A stretch of 64,000 nt of DNA from Aequorivita vladivostokensis. GTDB taxonomy: Bacteria > Bacteroidota > Bacteroidia > Flavobacteriales > Flavobacteriaceae. A program made the position numbers and the translations under genes. This document shows positions 61,586-64,000 of the stretch, one piece after another. The notes beneath the pieces were generated by a model that saw only the letters and a list, made by a program, of their open reading frames with translations, had not been told where the DNA came from and searched no databases. Position 1 is the first letter of the stretch; each line of letters begins with the position of its first letter. The stretch spans positions 1-64,000 of the forward strand of contig NZ_JSVU01000002.1 in assembly GCF_000952855.1 (NCBI RefSeq). The letters run 5' to 3'.

Positions 61586-61587
61586 AA

Positions 61588-62796
61588 TCAATCTTCCCAA
61601 AAAGTGGGTCTTACATTTGATGAAAAAGAGGTGCAAACGGCACACTCCTGCTGAACGATTCTATAAATACCCGTGGTACTTACCGTGAGCACTTGATAAT
61701 CAAAATATTCTATATATTGGCGTATGGCATCCCTTTCATTAGGGTCATTGTCCAAGGTAGTATCATCCCAATAATCCAACGCAAGTACCTCGCATTCAAT
61801 AAAATAAGGCGGTTTTTCCAATCCGATGTCCTCATAATTGAAATATATTCTTTTTGAAGTCATTGAAGAGGCTTCAAAAAAGCCAATAACCTTTTCGTCG
61901 GGCTTTGTTTCAGAAACCATATTCCCCGTAACATAGCCTGGCTGACCTTGCGATAGTAGACTCTCCACACTGCCTAGTTCCTTCACTATTTTATAAAAAG
62001 TATATGCTTCTACGCTTTGTACATATTGTTTAACCAAAATGCTGTAACGGGTTTGCAGTTTTGCGTCCAACTTAGAAAGATATTTTACAGGAAAACGAAC
62101 TATCCTGTTTTCATTAAATTCTGTTGTAGCGGTCTGATTAATACCAGTGGAATTCTCAGTAGAATAACAAATTATCTCGGGTTCCCGCGGAGTAAGCTCT
62201 ACGTCGTAAGTACCACTATTCGGATTGAAATTTATAATCTGAGCAGTATAAGGCGAAGGATATGGCGCAACTATTTTATAAGTTTCTTCATATTCATACC
62301 TAAAATATTTTGCATTGCCCGTGGGGTCTTCGGTGTTTACCAAAACTTGTACGCCATCCTTGTTTTCGGTTCCATCCACAATCCGTTCGGCGTATACCTC
62401 GCCAATTTCGACCTCGGGCGGCAAGGTTACCGCTGTAGATATGTAATGTTTTCCTTCTGCCGTAACAATTTTCAACGTATAGGATACATTGGGCACTGCG
62501 CTAAAGGCTTGTTCTGAAATATAATTGCCCGTTTCACTATCCCAATAGAAGTTATAAGCATTGCCATCACTTGCAGATACGTTTACAGTGGCATTGTTCA
62601 CGGTTAAAATTTCGGGATCCTCAAGTCTTGAAGTTTTGCTCAATTTCACAATTTGAGGCTTTAACTCATCGGTTATCGTGCTCTCTACCACCAGAACACT
62701 TTCAAAATCGACGGTTTCAATTTCATAGGGTTCGGTACAGCTCAATTGCAAAAGTGTAAGTGAAAAGAATATAAAATATAAAAAGGGTATCCTCAT
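61588..62796 (-). CDS. DUF4249 lipoprotein
   Basis: The protein has 402 residues with lipoprotein signal MRIPFLYFIFFSLTLLQLSC (C20). The mature protein starts with a beta-sandwich (LVVESTITDELKPQIVKLSKT) followed by a long beta-rich domain with a C-terminal CAVCTSF. I place it in DUF4249, a family almost always next to TonB-dependent receptors in Bacteroidota. It may be a surface ligand-binding partner of the receptor. It is five bases downstream of the receptor gene. Confidence 0.85.
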   Translation of the reverse strand: MRIPFLYFIFFSLTLLQLSCTEPYEIETVDFESVLVVESTITDELKPQIVKLSKTSRLEDPEILTVNNATVNVSASDGNAYNFYWDSETGNYISEQAFSAVPNVSYTLKIVTAEGKHYISTAVTLPPEVEIGEVYAERIVDGTENKDGVQVLVNTEDPTGNAKYFRYEYEETYKIVAPYPSPYTAQIINFNPNSGTYDVELTPREPEIICYSTENSTGINQTATTEFNENRIVRFPVKYLSKLDAKLQTRYSILVKQYVQSVEAYTFYKIVKELGSVESLLSQGQPGYVTGNMVSETKPDEKVIGFFEASSMTSKRIYFNYEDIGLEKPPYFIECEVLALDYWDDTTLDNDPNERDAIRQYIEYFDYQVLTVSTTGIYRIVQQECAVCTSFSSNVRPTFWED

Positions 62797-62801
62797 AGTT
62801 C

Positions 62802-64000
62802 CTAAAACTTAAAGTTATACGTTATTGTTGGCACCGGCACCGAAAATATGGAAGTTTTATAAGCCTTGATCTGACCTTCCTCGTTCACGAAAAACACGGA
62901 GTAAGGGTTGTTTCTTCCCAGAACATTATATACTGAAATATTAATAAAACTATGCGCAAGTTTATTCAATTTATGGTTGCCCTCTATGTTCACGCCCAGA
63001 TCCAGCCTGTAATAATCCGGAATCCGGAACTGGTTGCGGTCGCTGTAAAGCACCTGCTCCTCACCTGCAAACACATACCGCCCAATGGGATAGGTAATCG
63101 GTCTCCCGGTTTGATAGGTGAAATTTCCAGAAAAGCTGAAACGCTTGGTCAGCTTATAATTTGCAACTACCGAAAAGTCGTGGGGCTTGTCATAATTTGC
63201 CGGAAAAAATTCACCATTGTTAACCCGCTCCTGCATAAGCTGACTGTCCAGTTTCACCTCTGACCGGGAATAGCTGTACCCCACATACCCATTGAATCTT
63301 CCCGAGTTCTTTTTTACCAAAAACTCTACACCGTAAGCCCTTCCCTCGCCTTGTAAAAGGTCTGTTTCGAGGTCTTCGTTCAAAATTAATTGGGCGCCAA
63401 TTTTATAATCCAGCAAATCCTCCATTGTTTTGTAATATCCTTCCAGGCTGAATTCTACATCCTTGCCGGGAAGATTTTTAAAAAACCCGAGACTGTACTG
63501 GTTGGCGCGTTGCGGGGCAATGTTCAAATCCGATAGTTTCCAAATATCCGTAGGCGATTGGGTGGTGTTTGTAGAAAGAAGATGTAAATATTGGATAGTC
63601 CTGTTAAAGCCTCCTTTTACCGAAAAATCATTCCCCAGTAAATAGCGCGCGGCAATGCGATATTCTGGGCCGCTGTACGTTTTAATCGATTCGTTTTTAC
63701 CGAACTCCCGTACTTCAATCACCGAACTTTCACTTTTGGGAACACCTTCTTCATAAACATTTTGGGTGGAAGGACCCAGCGCCATATAAAAAGAATAACG
63801 CAATCCCAAATCCAGCAAAAACTTGTCGCTAACTTCAAACAAATCTGAAAGATACAGGGCCGATTCTAACCCTTTTTCACGGTCGATGGTCTTCGGGTCC
63901 ACATCAGAGTTGGGGCCAATAGGTACAATATTTCCTGGGTCTATGGAATACAGTTTACTGCTCAACCCATAGCTGAGTTTATGCTTGGGGCTTAGTTTGT
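62802..64000 (-). CDS. TonB-dependent receptor, C-terminal part (runs off the window)
   Basis: The frame is open to the window end, so the N-terminus, plug and signal are missing. About 400 residues of outer-membrane barrel are seen, with alternating aromatic strands such as YRIAARYLLGNDFSVKGG and FNGYVGYSYSRSEVKL. It ends in SIFSVPVPTITYNFKF, a terminal strand closing on Phe as required for barrel assembly. It is of the SusC-like or CarboxypepD-type receptor class by context. It leads the operon with DUF4249 and the plug-like protein. Confidence 0.85.
   Translation of the reverse strand, partial: KLSPKHKLSYGLSSKLYSIDPGNIVPIGPNSDVDPKTIDREKGLESALYLSDLFEVSDKFLLDLGLRYSFYMALGPSTQNVYEEGVPKSESSVIEVREFGKNESIKTYSGPEYRIAARYLLGNDFSVKGGFNRTIQYLHLLSTNTTQSPTDIWKLSDLNIAPQRANQYSLGFFKNLPGKDVEFSLEGYYKTMEDLLDYKIGAQLILNEDLETDLLQGEGRAYGVEFLVKKNSGRFNGYVGYSYSRSEVKLDSQLMQERVNNGEFFPANYDKPHDFSVVANYKLTKRFSFSGNFTYQTGRPITYPIGRYVFAGEEQVLYSDRNQFRIPDYYRLDLGVNIEGNHKLNKLAHSFINISVYNVLGRNNPYSVFFVNEEGQIKAYKTSIFSVPVPTITYNFKF

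Noticed and set aside
62017-62517. Plus-strand frame of 166 residues in the DUF4249 gene
   Set aside because: Antisense shadow with low-complexity aromatic content.
1-64000. tRNA, rRNA, riboswitch or defence island
   Set aside because: No cloverleaf, rRNA core, or recognisable riboswitch or defence gene was seen in reading the spacers and genes.

Overview
This window is a 64 kb piece of a Bacteroidota chromosome, almost certainly from a marine-type member of the Flavobacteriaceae. The evidence is the flavobacterial gene set (topoisomerase IV subunits, YfhO, DUF4834, DUF4249, GAF-only histidine kinases, a batA-like gene, a probable capnine lipid pair), the lack of strong Shine-Dalgarno sites, and about twenty Bacteroidota -7 promoter boxes of the form TAnnTTTG placed just upstream of starts. 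Genus cannot be fixed from the sequence alone. No tRNA, rRNA, CRISPR array, prophage or defence island was seen.

Layout. 1-298 is the end of an IS3-like insertion sequence. 361-9028 holds pyrR, rpsA (ribosomal protein S1), a DUF4377/META secreted protein, and parC and parE separated by an AT-rich lipoprotein gene. 9177-12670 carries a CbpA-type J-protein with its CbpM partner, a PAP2 phosphatase and ychF. 12839-14976 has two related small secreted proteins flanking a frameshifted alpha/beta hydrolase. 15060-18647 has a ferredoxin, a LuxC-like acyl-CoA reductase, serC and a serA-like dehydrogenase. 18814-22128 is a likely operon ending in a small Cys/His-rich protein and a TonB-dependent receptor. 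22159-27351 contains folE, lolD, a TIGR02757 protein and two tandem GAF histidine kinases. 27397-31267 is a tightly coupled batA-like / dihydroorotase-like / DUF4870-like run. 31344-37055 has hydrolases, an MBL-fold enzyme, bcp, nth, a 50-residue ORF and an ECF sigma factor. 37311-41667 has uvrA and a large low-complexity secreted protein. 41831-49012 has a glycosyltransferase, YfhO, DUF4834 and assorted membrane and acetyltransferase genes. 49196-51677 is a probable sulfonolipid (capnine) pair. 51756-59402 has an S9 peptidase, ybaB, a YegP-like protein, pncB, a threonine aldolase and prfB with its programmed frameshift. 59588-64000 has a DUF1328-like mini-protein and a TonB-receptor/DUF4249/plug-like outer-membrane cluster cut by the window end.

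Most of the window is housekeeping. The less ordinary items are: short tandem repeats of 7-13 bp at convergent gene ends, two of which supply the stop codons of the neighbouring genes; a dihydroorotase homologue without its metal ligands; overlapping divergent promoters of the ferredoxin and acyl-CoA reductase; a hydrolase broken at an AT-dinucleotide run; an endonuclease III without any cysteine; a retained RF2 frameshift with a half-lost SD-like signal; and two small genes (50 and 56 residues) that a size-limited search would miss. I did not find a convincing wholly new multigene system. The best candidates for new biology are the repeat arrays, the pseudo-dihydroorotase operon and the Cys/His-rich partner of the TonB receptor.
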